Positions 7,645 through 16,705 of a stretch of DNA of 64,000 nt are shown piece by piece. The first letter of the stretch is position 1, and the number at the start of each line of letters is the position of its first letter. The stretch covers positions 1 through 64,000 of the forward strand of contig SCOX01000016.1 in NCBI GenBank assembly GCA_005503055.1. Reading direction: 5' to 3'. The notes under the pieces are model-generated. The model saw nothing but the letters and a program-made list of their open reading frames with translations. It was not told the DNA's origin and searched no databases. A program made the translations under genes and the position numbers. Source of the DNA: Lysobacteraceae bacterium P (GTDB lineage: Bacteria > Pseudomonadota > Gammaproteobacteria > Xanthomonadales > Xanthomonadaceae).

Positions 7645-8130
7645 TCAGCGCACGAATAGCCAGACTGCGGTAACGCCACCGAGCACGAGCAATCCGATGC
7701 TGGCGGCAATCGTGCCCCTCTGGTGAGAGACGTACTGGCCGCGCTCGATGTCCCGGCCTACTGCCCAGTAGCGGTAGATCGACCACATCAGCATCAGCAG
7801 GCCCAGCGCGACCATGCCCAAGCCAGCGTTACCGGCATCGCGAAGGAAATGCCGGCTGTGGTGCTCAGCCAGTTCCTTCTGCTGGACCAGATACATGCTG
7901 AAGCGGTTGAGCGTGATACCGAAACCGACAAGCGACACGGTCGTGCGCAGGTAGCTCAGGTGGGTACGTTCATTGGCCAAGTGCGAGCGCAGGTTCGATA
8001 CGTGCGTGCGGTACACCGACAAGCGAGTGCGATAGATGGACAGTAGCGTCGATGAAGCAGCGAGGTCCGGCTTGCCATCGATCGCGGCGGCTATGTCGGC
8101 CGGAAGCTGCGGCGGTTCAGGGGTTTCCAT
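7645..8130 (-). CDS. DUF202 family membrane protein
   Basis: A 161-aa inner-membrane protein. The segment SHLANERTHLSYLRTTVSLVGFG is the hallmark of DUF202 proteins (YidH type). Three hydrophobic helices follow, about residues 78-92, 107-127 and 142-160, after a polar N-terminus of about 65 residues. The biochemical role of the family is unknown. The ATG is preceded by GGAG. It is the first gene of a probable unit with the small frame at 7432 and the arylsulfatase. Confidence 0.8.
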   Translation of the reverse strand: METPEPPQLPADIAAAIDGKPDLAASSTLLSIYRTRLSVYRTHVSNLRSHLANERTHLSYLRTTVSLVGFGITLNRFSMYLVQQKELAEHHSRHFLRDAGNAGLGMVALGLLMLMWSIYRYWAVGRDIERGQYVSHQRGTIAASIGLLVLGGVTAVWLFVR

Positions 8131-8545
8131 GGTTGCTCCGAATCGCTGGAAGCAGAGAATTCCCGACTTGTCTCATCCGCCGAGTTCCTCCGCCGAGGGG
8201 ACTTAGCGCACCACCACGAACACATTCGCTTTAGGATCCGCTCAAGGAAGTGGCGACTGCGTGAAATCGTAATTCCAGCTCGATCGCGGCAAGCGCGCAC
8301 GATGCTGCAAATTGGTGCCGCGGCAGGCACAGCCTGGCAAGTGAGATCCGCCGTCGTCGCGGATCGCGCGCCCCTGACGGTGTGCCAATGTCTGCTTCTG
8401 GAAGATAGCCGACAACGGCCGGCTACATGTGCTTCGGAGGCACTTAACAGGCAATGTCCGCCCTGGCCGATGGCGGACATCCGCAGCGCCGCGCGAAGAC
8501 GGGTGTTCGGCTATCGATCCGGAGCGGCCTTGCATCGCACTGGCC
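8131..8545. other. Gene-free interval holding repeat R9
   Basis: No convincing gene in about 400 bases. It contains the promoter region of the DUF202 gene and the paired half-repeats of R9 at 8386-8480. Confidence 0.6.
8386..8480 (+). repeat. Repeat unit R9 (two A-like halves, partly decayed)
   Basis: AATGTCTGCTTCTGGAAGAT with AGCCGAC at 8386-8416, and AATGTCCGCCCTGGCCGATG with GCGGACAT at 8452-8480. + orientation, with no cassette-type gene attached. Confidence 0.7.
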
Positions 8546-10087
8546 TCAGCTCTGCTTCGACTGTCTGTCGAAGACCAGAACTCCGCCGCCCGCGATGACC
8601 GTCAGACTACGTACCTCGCGCGTTGCCCCGCGGTTGAATTCGATCTGCAATGTCCCAGCCGGAACGTAGGCGTCGGGCGCCACGAACCGGTTGCCAGTGA
8701 CTGGCTTGAGCTGGCGTGGCGTTCCCTTTGCCTGCACGGTCAAGCCAGCAGTCGTCCGAAGCACCGTGAGGTCCTGGTTGTCGAACATCGTGTCCAGAAT
8801 CCCGGGCAGCTCGAGACTCTGACTTTCTCGCCGCTTGTACGTGCCGACGAACTCATCGAGCAGATTCGTAGCGGTGACGGCGCTGATCTTTACCGACCAG
8901 TCGCCGGCCCAACCCTGCGAGTCGGATACGGCGTTGCGGATTTCATCGCCCAGTACATCCCCGTTCGCACCATTGGAGACGATGACAAGACCATCGCCGC
9001 TGTCGAGATTTCCTTCGATATAGGCCTTGTAACTGTCATTGGCTCCGGCGTGATGGAAGATGCGTGCACTGCCTTCGCCGGCCAGCCTCGGCCCCAGGCC
9101 AAACGTGCCCGGGGAAACCGCCGTCATCATGTCCATCGCCAATGGCTGAGGCAGGAATCCATCAGGCGCGCGATAGCTGGTGCAGAGCGCTTGGACCAGT
9201 AGTGCAAGGTCGTGGGCCGAAGTCCAGAGTCCGGATGGGGCGAGCTCCGGAAAGCTCTGCCACCCGCGTGGAAGCGCCACGGGCTTTCCGGACTCGTCAT
9301 GTGCGTGAGCGATGTCGCCGGTGGTCACTGAAGGAGCTGCGTCGAACCGGCTTCGGTTCATGCCGAGCGGTGCGAACAGGTATTGGCGCGCCAACGCATC
9401 GAAGCCTTGCCCCATCGCATCCTCGATGACGGCCTGCACCACCATGTAGCCGCCGCCCGAGTAGCGGGACCGGCTTCCTGCCCGATCGATCCGCTGCAGC
9501 GGTTTGTTGAGCGCGGGTGGCGTGCCGTTCAACGTTTGGAGAAGGGAAGGTAGCTGTGCGGACGGCTCCACGTCCTTGAACCCATGAACATTGAAGCCGG
9601 CGGTGTGCGAAAGCAGCATGCGCAGGCTGATGTCATTGGTATCGCCTTCCAGCCCCTCCGGAAGGCGCCAGCGGTGCAGCAAGCGACCGACACCCTGATC
9701 GAGATCGAGCCTGCCCAGCGCGACCAGCCTCAGGCAGAGCGCCGCAGTCGCGACTTTGCTCACCGACCCAACGGAGAAGAGCGTGTCCGGCCCTACGGGA
9801 ACATCGCGTGCGGCCAGGCTGGAGCCGTAGCCTTTCAGGCTCGCCACTTTTCCACCGCGCAGCACCGCTATGGCCACACCCGGCACGTTGTAGTGCGACA
9901 TGCGCTGAGCCAGGTTCCATTGCTCGCCCCCGGAATGAACCGTGGGCCGCAGGTGCGACTCGAAGGAATCGCGCGAGAGCGGGGGCTGGACTTGCGCCCG
10001 TCCGGCGGACGGAGGGAAATAAAAAGGAAGTGAAAGGCTGCCAAGCAGCAACTGGCGACGAGTGATTGCAGGCACGGGCGCGTCCAT
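8546..10087 (-). CDS. Secreted serine hydrolase (class C beta-lactamase/penicillin-binding family)
   Basis: A 513-aa protein with a Tat-like signal (TRRQLLLGSLSLPF) near the N-terminus. The SxxK catalytic motif of the beta-lactamase/esterase superfamily is SVSK at residues 108-111. A YSG motif (RYSGGGY) and an HHAG motif (in place of KTG) follow at the expected spacing. The C-terminal 100 residues resemble the extra beta domain found in many of these hydrolases. Likely a periplasmic esterase or peptidase; the substrate cannot be read from sequence. Start at ATG 10087, because the frame above it is not credible. Confidence 0.85.
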   Translation of the reverse strand: MDAPVPAITRRQLLLGSLSLPFYFPPSAGRAQVQPPLSRDSFESHLRPTVHSGGEQWNLAQRMSHYNVPGVAIAVLRGGKVASLKGYGSSLAARDVPVGPDTLFSVGSVSKVATAALCLRLVALGRLDLDQGVGRLLHRWRLPEGLEGDTNDISLRMLLSHTAGFNVHGFKDVEPSAQLPSLLQTLNGTPPALNKPLQRIDRAGSRSRYSGGGYMVVQAVIEDAMGQGFDALARQYLFAPLGMNRSRFDAAPSVTTGDIAHAHDESGKPVALPRGWQSFPELAPSGLWTSAHDLALLVQALCTSYRAPDGFLPQPLAMDMMTAVSPGTFGLGPRLAGEGSARIFHHAGANDSYKAYIEGNLDSGDGLVIVSNGANGDVLGDEIRNAVSDSQGWAGDWSVKISAVTATNLLDEFVGTYKRRESQSLELPGILDTMFDNQDLTVLRTTAGLTVQAKGTPRQLKPVTGNRFVAPDAYVPAGTLQIEFNRGATREVRSLTVIAGGGVLVFDRQSKQS

Positions 10088-10255
10088 CAACTGTTGGCAG
10101 CGCCCGCCGGAAGGTGTCGCAGATCGTTGGCCCGGTGCCCTAGCCAACGTCGAAGTAAGCGAAGAGATTCGTCAGGCCCGACTTTACAGGCACCCATCGC
10201 TCGTCATCAAGCCAGCACGAAGTCGAGAGCCGATGTGCACGCAACACGGAAACAA

Positions 10256-10280
10256 CCGCTTCCTGCCGATAGCGGACGAC
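10256..10280 (+). repeat. Repeat unit R10 (A half only, partly decayed)
   Basis: CCGCTTCCTGCCGATAGCGGAC, one A half between the divergently spaced hydrolase and aldo/keto reductase genes. + orientation. Confidence 0.65.
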
Positions 10281-10353
10281 CGCCACGGCGCGAACAGTAC
10301 GCCCCACCAGAAGCATGGCCGGCAGCCACGCTTCTGGCTCCCACCGTCTCCGC

Positions 10354-11388
10354 TCAACGAACTGCGCGTTTCACCGTGTCGATGAGTTCGGGCTTTCCGC
10401 CGGCGAGCGCGGGCGCTGAGGCGGCCACCACATCATGCGGGAATCCGAGGGTGATGGCGCTTGCGGTGTCCAGGCGCTCAATCTGCGCGGGGGTCAACCG
10501 GACATGCACCGAAGCCAGGTTGTCGCCGAGTTGTTCCGCGGTTCGCGGCCCGATGATCGGCAGCGTGCCTTTTGCGAGCACCCATGCGATGGCGATCTGG
10601 CCGGGTGAGTGACCCGTCTCCTCGGCGATCGCCAGCACCGCATCGACTGTCGCGGTCTTGCGCTGGTTGCTCTCGTCATGGATGACGACGCCCAGGCCCT
10701 GTGCCCGGCCCGTTTCACCCTTGCGGTACTTGCCCGTCAGCAGACCGCCACCGAGCGGTGACCATCCAACCGTTCCCAGGTTGAATCCGGCGGCCATGGG
10801 AAGCAGTTCGCGTTCGGCCGACCGCTCCACCAGGCTGTACTCCAACTGCACCGCCGAGATGGGCGACCAGCCCCGCAGTTCGGCAAGCGTGGCCGCAGTG
10901 GCGACGCGCCAAGCCGGGAAATCCGACAGTCCGGCGTATAGGATCTTCCCCGATCGGACCAGGTCATCGATCGCACGCGCGATCTCGTCGATGGGTGTCA
11001 CGCCATCGGGCATATGCGTCCACAACAGATCGATCCGGTCCGTCTTGAGGCGCTTGAGGCTGGCCTCGACGGAACGGAACATCGCCTTGCGGCTGTTGCC
11101 CGAGCGCTGCAGCCCGGCGTCCGGTGAATCGCCGAGCGAGTACTTGGTGGCCAGGACGATCTCGTCACGCTCGCTGGCGATGAAATCACCCAACATCGTT
11201 TCGGACTGACCGAACTGGTACTGATCGGCGGTGTCGATGAAGTTGCCACCCGCCTCGCGATAGCCGGTGTAGATCTTGCGGGCTTCATCCTGCTCCGAGC
11301 CATAGCCCCAGCCCTTGCCGAAATTGCCCGTGCCCAGGGCGAGTGAGGAAACCCGAAGGCCGGTATTGCCGAAGATGCGGTAACGCAT
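10354..11388 (-). CDS. Aldo/keto reductase
   Basis: A 344-aa NADPH-dependent oxidoreductase of the aldo/keto reductase family. The catalytic tetrad is visible as Asp52 and Tyr57 (DTADQYQFG), Lys82 (ATKYSLG) and His125 (WTHMPDG). The C-terminal cofactor-binding region LPIIGPRTAEQLGDNL is typical. The ATG at 11388 has AGGAGA upstream. The gene is divergent from the LysR gene at 11583, which probably regulates it. Cytoplasmic; carbonyl substrate unknown. Confidence 0.9.
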   Translation of the reverse strand: MRYRIFGNTGLRVSSLALGTGNFGKGWGYGSEQDEARKIYTGYREAGGNFIDTADQYQFGQSETMLGDFIASERDEIVLATKYSLGDSPDAGLQRSGNSRKAMFRSVEASLKRLKTDRIDLLWTHMPDGVTPIDEIARAIDDLVRSGKILYAGLSDFPAWRVATAATLAELRGWSPISAVQLEYSLVERSAERELLPMAAGFNLGTVGWSPLGGGLLTGKYRKGETGRAQGLGVVIHDESNQRKTATVDAVLAIAEETGHSPGQIAIAWVLAKGTLPIIGPRTAEQLGDNLASVHVRLTPAQIERLDTASAITLGFPHDVVAASAPALAGGKPELIDTVKRAVR

Positions 11389-11519
11389 GACGTGTTCTCC
11401 TGGGGAGTGGTCGAAGCGGCGTGTGCGGCCGTCCGGTCTTGGCTTATCCGCCCTTCGGCGGGTGTAGTGAGGTCCGATGGGCACTTTGTACGCCTCGCGC
11501 TGCGTTGCGGAAATAGCTA

Positions 11520-11551
11520 CGATTGCAATCGCCCGTTGCATGAAAGCAACG
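11520..11551. promoter_or_regulatory. Two stacked palindromes between aldo/keto reductase and LysR genes
   Basis: A perfect 12-bp palindrome CGATTGCAATCG (11520-11531) is followed directly by CGTTGC-N6-GCAACG (11534-11551), 31 bp before the LysR start. Position and symmetry suit operator sites for the divergent LysR regulator; this is inference. Confidence 0.45.
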
Positions 11552-11582
11552 CGGATGGCATGCCGTTTGCCGAGGAGGGCCC

Positions 11583-12455
11583 ATGAATTTCGACTGGAAC
11601 GACATCCCCTTGCTGCTGAAGCTGGCCGAGAACGGCAACATGGCGCAGACGGCGCGCGACCTGGATCTGGTGACATCCACCGTGAGCCGCCGCGTGGCTG
11701 CGGCCGAGCAGGCCCTGGGCATCCGGCTTTTCATCCGCGACCATGCCGGCTACCAGCCCACGGCGGGAGGAGAGGTCTTCCTCTCCCATGCCGACACCAT
11801 CGTCGATCGCGTCAAGACGATGCTTCTGGAAAGCAGGGAAGAAGCGCAGGACATTTCCGGCGCCGTCAACATCACCGCCATCGATGTGCTGCTCAGTCAC
11901 TGGCTGGTGCGTCACGTGCCCGCGCTGTTGGCCGGATATCCACGCCTTGAGTTGAATCTGATCGGCGACTTTCGAGAACTGTCGTTCACCCGGCGCGAGA
12001 CCGACCTCGCCATTCGCCTGAACCGGCCTACCGCGGATGCCGCGCTGCGTATGCGCAGGATAGGAAAGCTGGGTTTCGCCGTGTATGGCGCCAAGAGATT
12101 CTCCGGCGCCTCGCGAAAGGAGTGGCCCACACTTCCGTGGCTGTCCTTTCCGGACGAGATGTCCAAGTTGGCCGAGATGCAGTGGCTGGCAAAGATCGGG
12201 CCAGCGCAGAAGATCCGGCTGACAAGCATCTCGATGATTGCGTGTGCGTGTGAAGCCGGGGTCGGGCTGGCGCTGCTTCCGTGTGTCGTCGGTGATCGCC
12301 TGGAGCTTTTCCGGCTGGAGCCCGAACCGGTGTCGCAACGCGACCTGTGGTTGCTCAGCCACAAAGATGCAGGCCAAGTGGCGCGATTCCGCGCCGTATC
12401 GGAATGGCTCCGTGAGAAGGCGGAAAAGGACGCGAACCTGCTCGCGGGGGTTTAG
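11583..12455 (+). CDS. LysR family transcriptional regulator
   Basis: A 290-aa regulator. The N-terminal winged helix-turn-helix covers about residues 5-62 (LLKLAENGNMAQTARDLDLVTSTVSRRVAAAEQALG). It is followed by the periplasmic-binding-protein-like effector domain (VNITAIDVLLSHWL…, GVGLALLPCVVGD). The ATG is preceded by GAGGAG. The gene is divergent from the aldo/keto reductase gene, which is its most likely target. The family normally acts as a tetramer binding T-N11-A type sites. Stop codon 15 bp before repeat R11. Confidence 0.9.
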   Translation: MNFDWNDIPLLLKLAENGNMAQTARDLDLVTSTVSRRVAAAEQALGIRLFIRDHAGYQPTAGGEVFLSHADTIVDRVKTMLLESREEAQDISGAVNITAIDVLLSHWLVRHVPALLAGYPRLELNLIGDFRELSFTRRETDLAIRLNRPTADAALRMRRIGKLGFAVYGAKRFSGASRKEWPTLPWLSFPDEMSKLAEMQWLAKIGPAQKIRLTSISMIACACEAGVGLALLPCVVGDRLELFRLEPEPVSQRDLWLLSHKDAGQVARFRAVSEWLREKAEKDANLLAGV

Positions 12456-12469
12456 CTTCAGCTCGTGTG

Positions 12470-12600
12470 ATCGCTTCTGGACGATAGCGGACATTCGGTC
12501 GGGCGAATCCAGATCGGCCGACGCAAATGCCCGTTTCCGACCCGAAGCGTTTGGCCAGGCCCGGGCGATGCTAACGTCTGCTTCGGCGAAATCAGCCGAC
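12470..12600 (+). repeat. Repeat unit R11 (A half plus two B-like halves)
   Basis: A half TCGCTTCTGGACGATAGCGGACATT (12471-12495); B-like CCGTTTCCGACCCGAAGCG (12531-12549); second partial B with GATGCTAACGTCTGCTTCG. + orientation, between the LysR and methyltransferase genes. Confidence 0.75.
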
Positions 12601-12619
12601 TGATTCGACAGGGGGCGAA

Positions 12620-13402
12620 ATGAACGTCGATGCGCAGACGAAGGTAGACAATGCAGCCGATTTCGACTGGTTGCAGGACGACGTGTTTGGGCGCATCGCA
12701 TCGCGCTACGACCTGCTATGCGATCTCTTCAGTCTGGGCATCCATCGGCTCTGGAAACGCCGCGTCGCTCGGCGCATCGCGGACGAACACTGGACGCGGT
12801 TGCTGGACGGCGCGACCGGCACCGGCGACATCATCCTGCGGTTGTTGGCACACGAATCCACGGCCGATCGCACCGTCATCGCGTCCGACGTCAGCGCGGG
12901 CATGCTGGGCATCGCGCAGCGTCGGCTGGGCGACAATGCCGAACGAGTGAGGCTGGAACGCCTCGACGCAGAGCACATGCCTTCGGTGGCGGACGAATGC
13001 GTGGATGCGTATTCGATCTCGCTCGCGCTGAAGATCTGCAATCGCGGGAAAGTCCTCAACGAAGCATTTCGCGTGCTCTCGCCCGGCGGAAGGCTGGTCG
13101 TGCTCGAAGCGTCCAACATCCCCTGGGGGCCGCTCCAGGCGGCGTACCTGGGCTACATGTCGGTGTGCATGCCGCTGCTGGGCTGGCTCGCCACGGGCGG
13201 CGATGCGTCGGCCTACCGGTACCTGCTTCACGGCATCCGGGAGTTCCCTAGCGCGGAAGGTCTGGCGGATGAGTTGCGCGCACACGGGTTCGAAGACGTC
13301 GCCTTCGAGCGGCAGTCGCTTGGCATCGTTGCGATCCATACGGCGCGAAAGCCATGGGGAAGCCAGCGTAGTCCGGTAAGCGAAGCGCGCCCGGGAGGGT
13401 AG
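12620..13402 (+). CDS. Class I SAM-dependent methyltransferase (UbiE/COQ5-like)
   Basis: A 260-aa methyltransferase with the SAM-binding motif LLDGATGTGD at residues 61-70, preceded by the UbiE-like segment VFGRIASRYDLLCDLFSLGIHRLWKR. Downstream motifs are SLALKICNRGKVLNEAFRVLSPGGRLVVLE and the UbiE-like C-terminal region with PLLGWLATGGDASAYRYL. The substrate may be a quinone precursor or another lipid. It lies outside any quinone operon, so it is not named ubiE. The last dozen residues run into an intergenic repeat. Flanked by repeats R11 and R12. Confidence 0.8.
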   Translation: MNVDAQTKVDNAADFDWLQDDVFGRIASRYDLLCDLFSLGIHRLWKRRVARRIADEHWTRLLDGATGTGDIILRLLAHESTADRTVIASDVSAGMLGIAQRRLGDNAERVRLERLDAEHMPSVADECVDAYSISLALKICNRGKVLNEAFRVLSPGGRLVVLEASNIPWGPLQAAYLGYMSVCMPLLGWLATGGDASAYRYLLHGIREFPSAEGLADELRAHGFEDVAFERQSLGIVAIHTARKPWGSQRSPVSEARPGG

Positions 13403-13414
13403 AGGCGACGACGC

Positions 13415-13447
13415 TTGGTAATGTCCGCTTCGACCCGAGGCGGACAT
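13415..13447 (+). repeat. Repeat unit R12 (B half only)
   Basis: TTGGTAATGTCCGCTTCGAC with GGCGGACAT, a B half ending 8 bp before the next gene start. + orientation. Confidence 0.8.
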
Positions 13448-13455
13448 TTCAAATC

Positions 13456-13773
13456 ATGAAGTTTTTGTACTCCGCTTGCGTCGTCATGGCCTGCTGTTTC
13501 ATGACAGGGTGTCGCGCGCCCGACCAGGACAAGTTGGACGCGTTGGCCGCATCGCTGATTTCCACTGGGGGTCGTCTGGATGACGTGATGAGGCGCTTCG
13601 ATCGCGAGGGGTTCGAGTGCAACATGAAGTCGTCAGCGCCCCGTGCGCACTGCAGCCATAGAGGGGGCTCGTTGATCCACACATGCGTGGATAGCGTGGT
13701 CTTGGTGGTCGACCCGGCGCGTAACAAGGTGACCGACGCGACGGCAGGGAAGATGGCGTGCGCAGGATTATGA
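13456..13773 (+). CDS. Small putative lipoprotein (cassette)
   Basis: A 105-aa protein with a signal segment FLYSACVVMACCFMTGC whose MTGC is a good lipobox (Cys19). Four further cysteines in the body (FECNMKS, AHCSH, HTCVD, KMACAG) could form disulfides in the periplasm. The start is 8 bp after repeat R12, and a degenerate repeat (R13) lies 47 bp after the stop. It therefore has the same gene-between-repeats layout as the genes at 0-3.8 kb. No family was recognised. Confidence 0.65.
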   Translation: MKFLYSACVVMACCFMTGCRAPDQDKLDALAASLISTGGRLDDVMRRFDREGFECNMKSSAPRAHCSHRGGSLIHTCVDSVVLVVDPARNKVTDATAGKMACAGL

Positions 13774-13819
13774 GGTAAGGATCTTTCGGGTTAGGCAGTG
13801 CTCTACTTCATCGCGCGAA

Positions 13820-13900
13820 GTTCGCACTGGCCGTTGGCGGACATTAGGGCGAGAGTGGGCCGGCCGGCAGTGCTGATGTTGATTTCGTCCCTGGGCGGAC
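13820..13900 (+). repeat. Repeat unit R13 (decayed A and B halves)
   Basis: GTTCGCACTGGCCGTTGGCGGACATTA resembles the A half, and GTGCTGATGTTGATTTCGTCC…GGGCGGAC resembles the B half. Both diverge clearly from consensus. Confidence 0.5.
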
Positions 13901-13936
13901 GTTTGACTCGCCTGCTGCAGCCTGACCTGGACCGGT

Positions 13937-14842
13937 TCATCGCTCGACGTGGCGGTCCAGGAATTCAAGCATGCTTGTTGCGATCTCGCCGCCATGGGTT
14001 TCGATGGCGAAGTGGCCCGTGTCGAGGAAGCGCACCTCGGCGTTCGGGTTGTCGCGCTTGAAGGCGTCGGCACCGGCTGGGATGAAGAACGGATCGTTCC
14101 TGCCCCAGATCGCCAACGTAGGCGGTCGGTGCTGGCGGAAGAATGCATGCAGATGCGGGTACTGCTTGAGGTTGCTCCCGTAGTCGAGCAGCAGGTCCAT
14201 TTGCGGTTCGACACCGATGCGCTCAATCGCGGCTGATGCCAGCTGGTAGCTCTCCGGCGCGATCAGCGATGTGTCCTGCACGCCGTGGGTGTACTGCCAC
14301 TTGATCATGTCAGGCGTGTTGAACTGACGCAGGGCTTCGCGGTTCTCGGCGGTGGGCGCATTCCACGCCTTGCGCATGTCGGCCCAACCTTCGCTCAAGC
14401 CTTCTTCGTAGGCATTGCCGTTCTGGCTCACGATGGCGGTGACCTTGCACGGCTTCGCCACGGCCAGGCGCCAGCCGACGGGGGCGCCGTAGTCGAACAC
14501 GTAGATCGCGTAGCGATCCAGGCCCTTTTCTACAGTGAATGCATCAATGACCGAAGCCAGATTGTCGAAGGTGTAGCCGAACTCGACGCCTGGCTGGACC
14601 GTGGTTTGCCCGAAGCCGGGCAGGTCAGGCGCGACCACGTGATATCGCTTGGCCAGCACGGGGATCAACTCGCGGAACATATGCGAGGAGGCGCCGAAGC
14701 CGTGCAGCAGCAGGACCGAGGGAGCGTCCGACGGGCCGGCCTCGCGGTAGAAGAGGCTTACGCCCCGGATGTCCACTGAGCGGTAGTGGACCTGTTGCGG
14801 ACGATCGGTCGCCGTGGCGGTCAGGGGGTTGTCGGTGATCAT
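13937..14842 (-). CDS. Alpha/beta hydrolase, haloalkane dehalogenase-like
   Basis: A 301-aa alpha/beta-hydrolase. The oxyanion region HGFGASSH is followed by the nucleophile elbow YVFDYGAPVG, in which the nucleophile would be Asp117 rather than serine, as in haloalkane dehalogenases and epoxide hydrolases. The acid lies near GRNDPFF and the base His is in DTGHFAIETHG. The substrate cannot be inferred. The ATG at 14842 is preferred to a TTG five codons upstream. Co-directional with two RidA genes just upstream, perhaps one transcription unit. Confidence 0.8.
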   Translation of the reverse strand: MITDNPLTATATDRPQQVHYRSVDIRGVSLFYREAGPSDAPSVLLLHGFGASSHMFRELIPVLAKRYHVVAPDLPGFGQTTVQPGVEFGYTFDNLASVIDAFTVEKGLDRYAIYVFDYGAPVGWRLAVAKPCKVTAIVSQNGNAYEEGLSEGWADMRKAWNAPTAENREALRQFNTPDMIKWQYTHGVQDTSLIAPESYQLASAAIERIGVEPQMDLLLDYGSNLKQYPHLHAFFRQHRPPTLAIWGRNDPFFIPAGADAFKRDNPNAEVRFLDTGHFAIETHGGEIATSMLEFLDRHVER

Positions 14843-14884
14843 GATGGACACTCGCAATGGCCTGAGGCCGAACGTTGGCGATAC

Positions 14885-15277
14885 TCACTGTGGAATGCGG
14901 GCGATCACCTTGATCTCGAAGTCGAATCCGGCGAGCCAGTTGACGCCGATCGCTGTCCAGTTCGGATACGGCGCTTTCGGGAAGACTTCGCCTTTCACTG
15001 CCATGATCGTGCCGAACTGATTCTCCGGATCGGTATGGAAGGTCGTGACGTCGACGATGTCGTCGAACCCGCATCCACCCGCCTTCAGAGTGGACTCGAG
15101 ATTGGCGAACGCCAGGCGAACCTGTGCCTCGAAGTCCGGCTCGGGCGAGCCATCGCTGCGGCTGCCCACCTGGCCGGACACGAACAACAGATCCCTCGAT
15201 CGGATCGCGGCGGAATAGGTCTGTGCGGTGTAGAGGTCATGCCGACCGGCGGGGAAAACGGCGTCACGCGGGGCCAT
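14885..15277 (-). CDS. RidA family (YjgF/YER057c/UK114) protein, copy 1
   Basis: A 130-aa RidA-type protein, the size of the family. The core FVSGQVGSRSDGSPEPDFEAQVRLAFANL and the C-terminal FDFEIKVIARIP strand are typical. Classical RidA enzymes deaminate reactive enamines/imines, and a key Arg near the C-terminus is conserved in true RidA. Here the strand carries a conserved-looking E-I-K-V-I-A pattern instead, so the activity may differ. It is a tandem paralogue of the gene at 15383, with which it shares about half of its residues. Confidence 0.85.
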   Translation of the reverse strand: MAPRDAVFPAGRHDLYTAQTYSAAIRSRDLLFVSGQVGSRSDGSPEPDFEAQVRLAFANLESTLKAGGCGFDDIVDVTTFHTDPENQFGTIMAVKGEVFPKAPYPNWTAIGVNWLAGFDFEIKVIARIPQ

Positions 15278-15382
15278 GTGGAAATTCTCCGGTGGAGAGT
15301 CGCTGGGTAGGGTTCCGACGAATCAAGGTCCGTCGCATCGGCTCATGCAAGCGATGCATGCAAACTCGTGTACGAAGCCTGC

Positions 15383-15793
15383 TCATGCGGCGCGGCGCGC
15401 GGCTTCCGGTAGCTTCGCGATCGCCTTGATCTCGAAATGGAAGCCGTACAGACACGTTACGCCGATCCCGGTCAGCGTGGGGTGGGGGGCGTCGCCCCAG
15501 AACTCGGGCACGATCTTCCACGCCTTCTCGAAGTGCTTTTCCGGATCGACGATGAAGACCGTGACATCCACGACGTCATCGAAGCTGCAGCCGGCTTCGG
15601 CGAGGATGGCATTGAGGTTGCGGAAGGCCAGGCGCACCTGTTCATCGAAGTCCGGCTCGGGTGAACCGTCCTCGCGACTGCCCACCTGTCCGGACACGAA
15701 CAGGAAGCCGTTGCAGCGCACGGCCGGGGAATAGCGGTTGCGCTCGTACAGGGCCTGGCGGCCCGGGGGGAAAACGACATCGCGAGTGTCCAT
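15383..15793 (-). CDS. RidA family (YjgF/YER057c/UK114) protein, copy 2
   Basis: A 136-aa paralogue of the neighbouring RidA gene, sharing VFPxGR near the start and VSGQVGSREDGSPEPDFDEQVRLAF in the core. The two genes plus the alpha/beta hydrolase run in the same direction, divergent from the LysR gene at 15926. The tandem pair probably arose by local duplication. The likely role is hydrolysis of imine-like intermediates, with the substrate unknown. The start ATG is preceded by AAGGAG. Confidence 0.85.
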   Translation of the reverse strand: MDTRDVVFPPGRQALYERNRYSPAVRCNGFLFVSGQVGSREDGSPEPDFDEQVRLAFRNLNAILAEAGCSFDDVVDVTVFIVDPEKHFEKAWKIVPEFWGDAPHPTLTGIGVTCLYGFHFEIKAIAKLPEAARRAA

Positions 15794-15883
15794 GGGATCT
15801 CCTTGGGGGGGCGGCTACCTTGCACGTGGCGATCACTCTAGGCAGCCGAGCCGACGGGATAAACACGCCGAATCCGCGATGAC

Positions 15884-15902
15884 TGTTTGTAGAATCAAAA
15901 CA
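15884..15902. promoter_or_regulatory. Candidate LysR operator upstream of the truncated LysR gene
   Basis: TGTTT-N9-AAACA, an interrupted palindrome with the T-N11-A pattern used by LysR regulators, in the divergent region between RidA copy 2 and the LysR start 24 bp downstream. Confidence 0.4.
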
Positions 15903-15925
15903 ATCCCGCCCCCCGTGGAACCCAC

Positions 15926-16705
15926 ATGGACCGTATCGACGCGATGCAGGCCTTCGTCCGCGTGGCGGAAACCGGCAGCTTCACCAAGGCCGCCGAAACG
16001 CTGCATGCGAGCAAGACGCGTGTGACGCAACTGGTGCAGCAACTGGAAACGCATCTGCGAGTGAAGCTGCTCCACCGCACCACACGCAAGGTCAACGTCA
16101 CCGCCGATGGCGCCGCGTACTACGAACGGGTCGTGCGCCTGCTCGCCGACCTGGACGATGCCGAGACCAGCCTGTCGGCTGCGTCCGACGCACCGCGTGG
16201 GCGCCTGCGCGTGGATGTGCCTGCGCCATTGGCCAGCCTGATCGTGGTACCTGCCTTGCCTGCTTTCCAGGCGCGCTATCCCGATATCCAGCTCGATCTC
16301 GGCGCCAGCGACCGCAAGGTGGATCTGATCGACGAGAACGTGGACTGCGTGGTGCGTGGCGGCGAGCTCTCGGAATTGTCGCTGCGCGCGCGGCATGTGG
16401 CGGACCTGCCGCTGGGTGTGTATGCCGCACCTGCATACCTCGCACGAGCAGGCACACCGGAACATCCGCAGGCGCTGGAAGGCAGCCACCACCGCACCAT
16501 CGGCTATCGCGGGTCGCGTACCGGCACGCCGTTGGCATTGTCTATGCAACGCGGCGACGAACAGCTGCGCGTGAACGGCCGCCATGCACTGTCGGTGGAC
16601 GACGGCAATGCCTACGTGGCCGCAGGCATCGCGGGTCTGGGCGTGCTGTGGTTGCCCCAATACATGGCGCGTGTGCCGGTGGCGCGCGGCGAGCTGCTAC
16701 CGCAT
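15926..16705 (+). pseudogene. LysR family regulator, C-terminus lost at a fusion junction
   Basis: About 260 residues match a LysR regulator. The helix-turn-helix is at the N-terminus (AMQAFVRVAETGSFTKAAETLHASKTRVTQLVQQLE), and the effector domain extends to GLGVLWLPQYMARVPVARGELLP. A LysR protein should run on for about 35-40 residues (…DWR…PPNRHLS…). Instead, from about position 16705 the DNA encodes an autotransporter in a different frame. The open frame therefore continues as meaningless sequence to 17674. The regulator may be inactive or altered. It lies divergent from the RidA pair. Confidence 0.75.
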
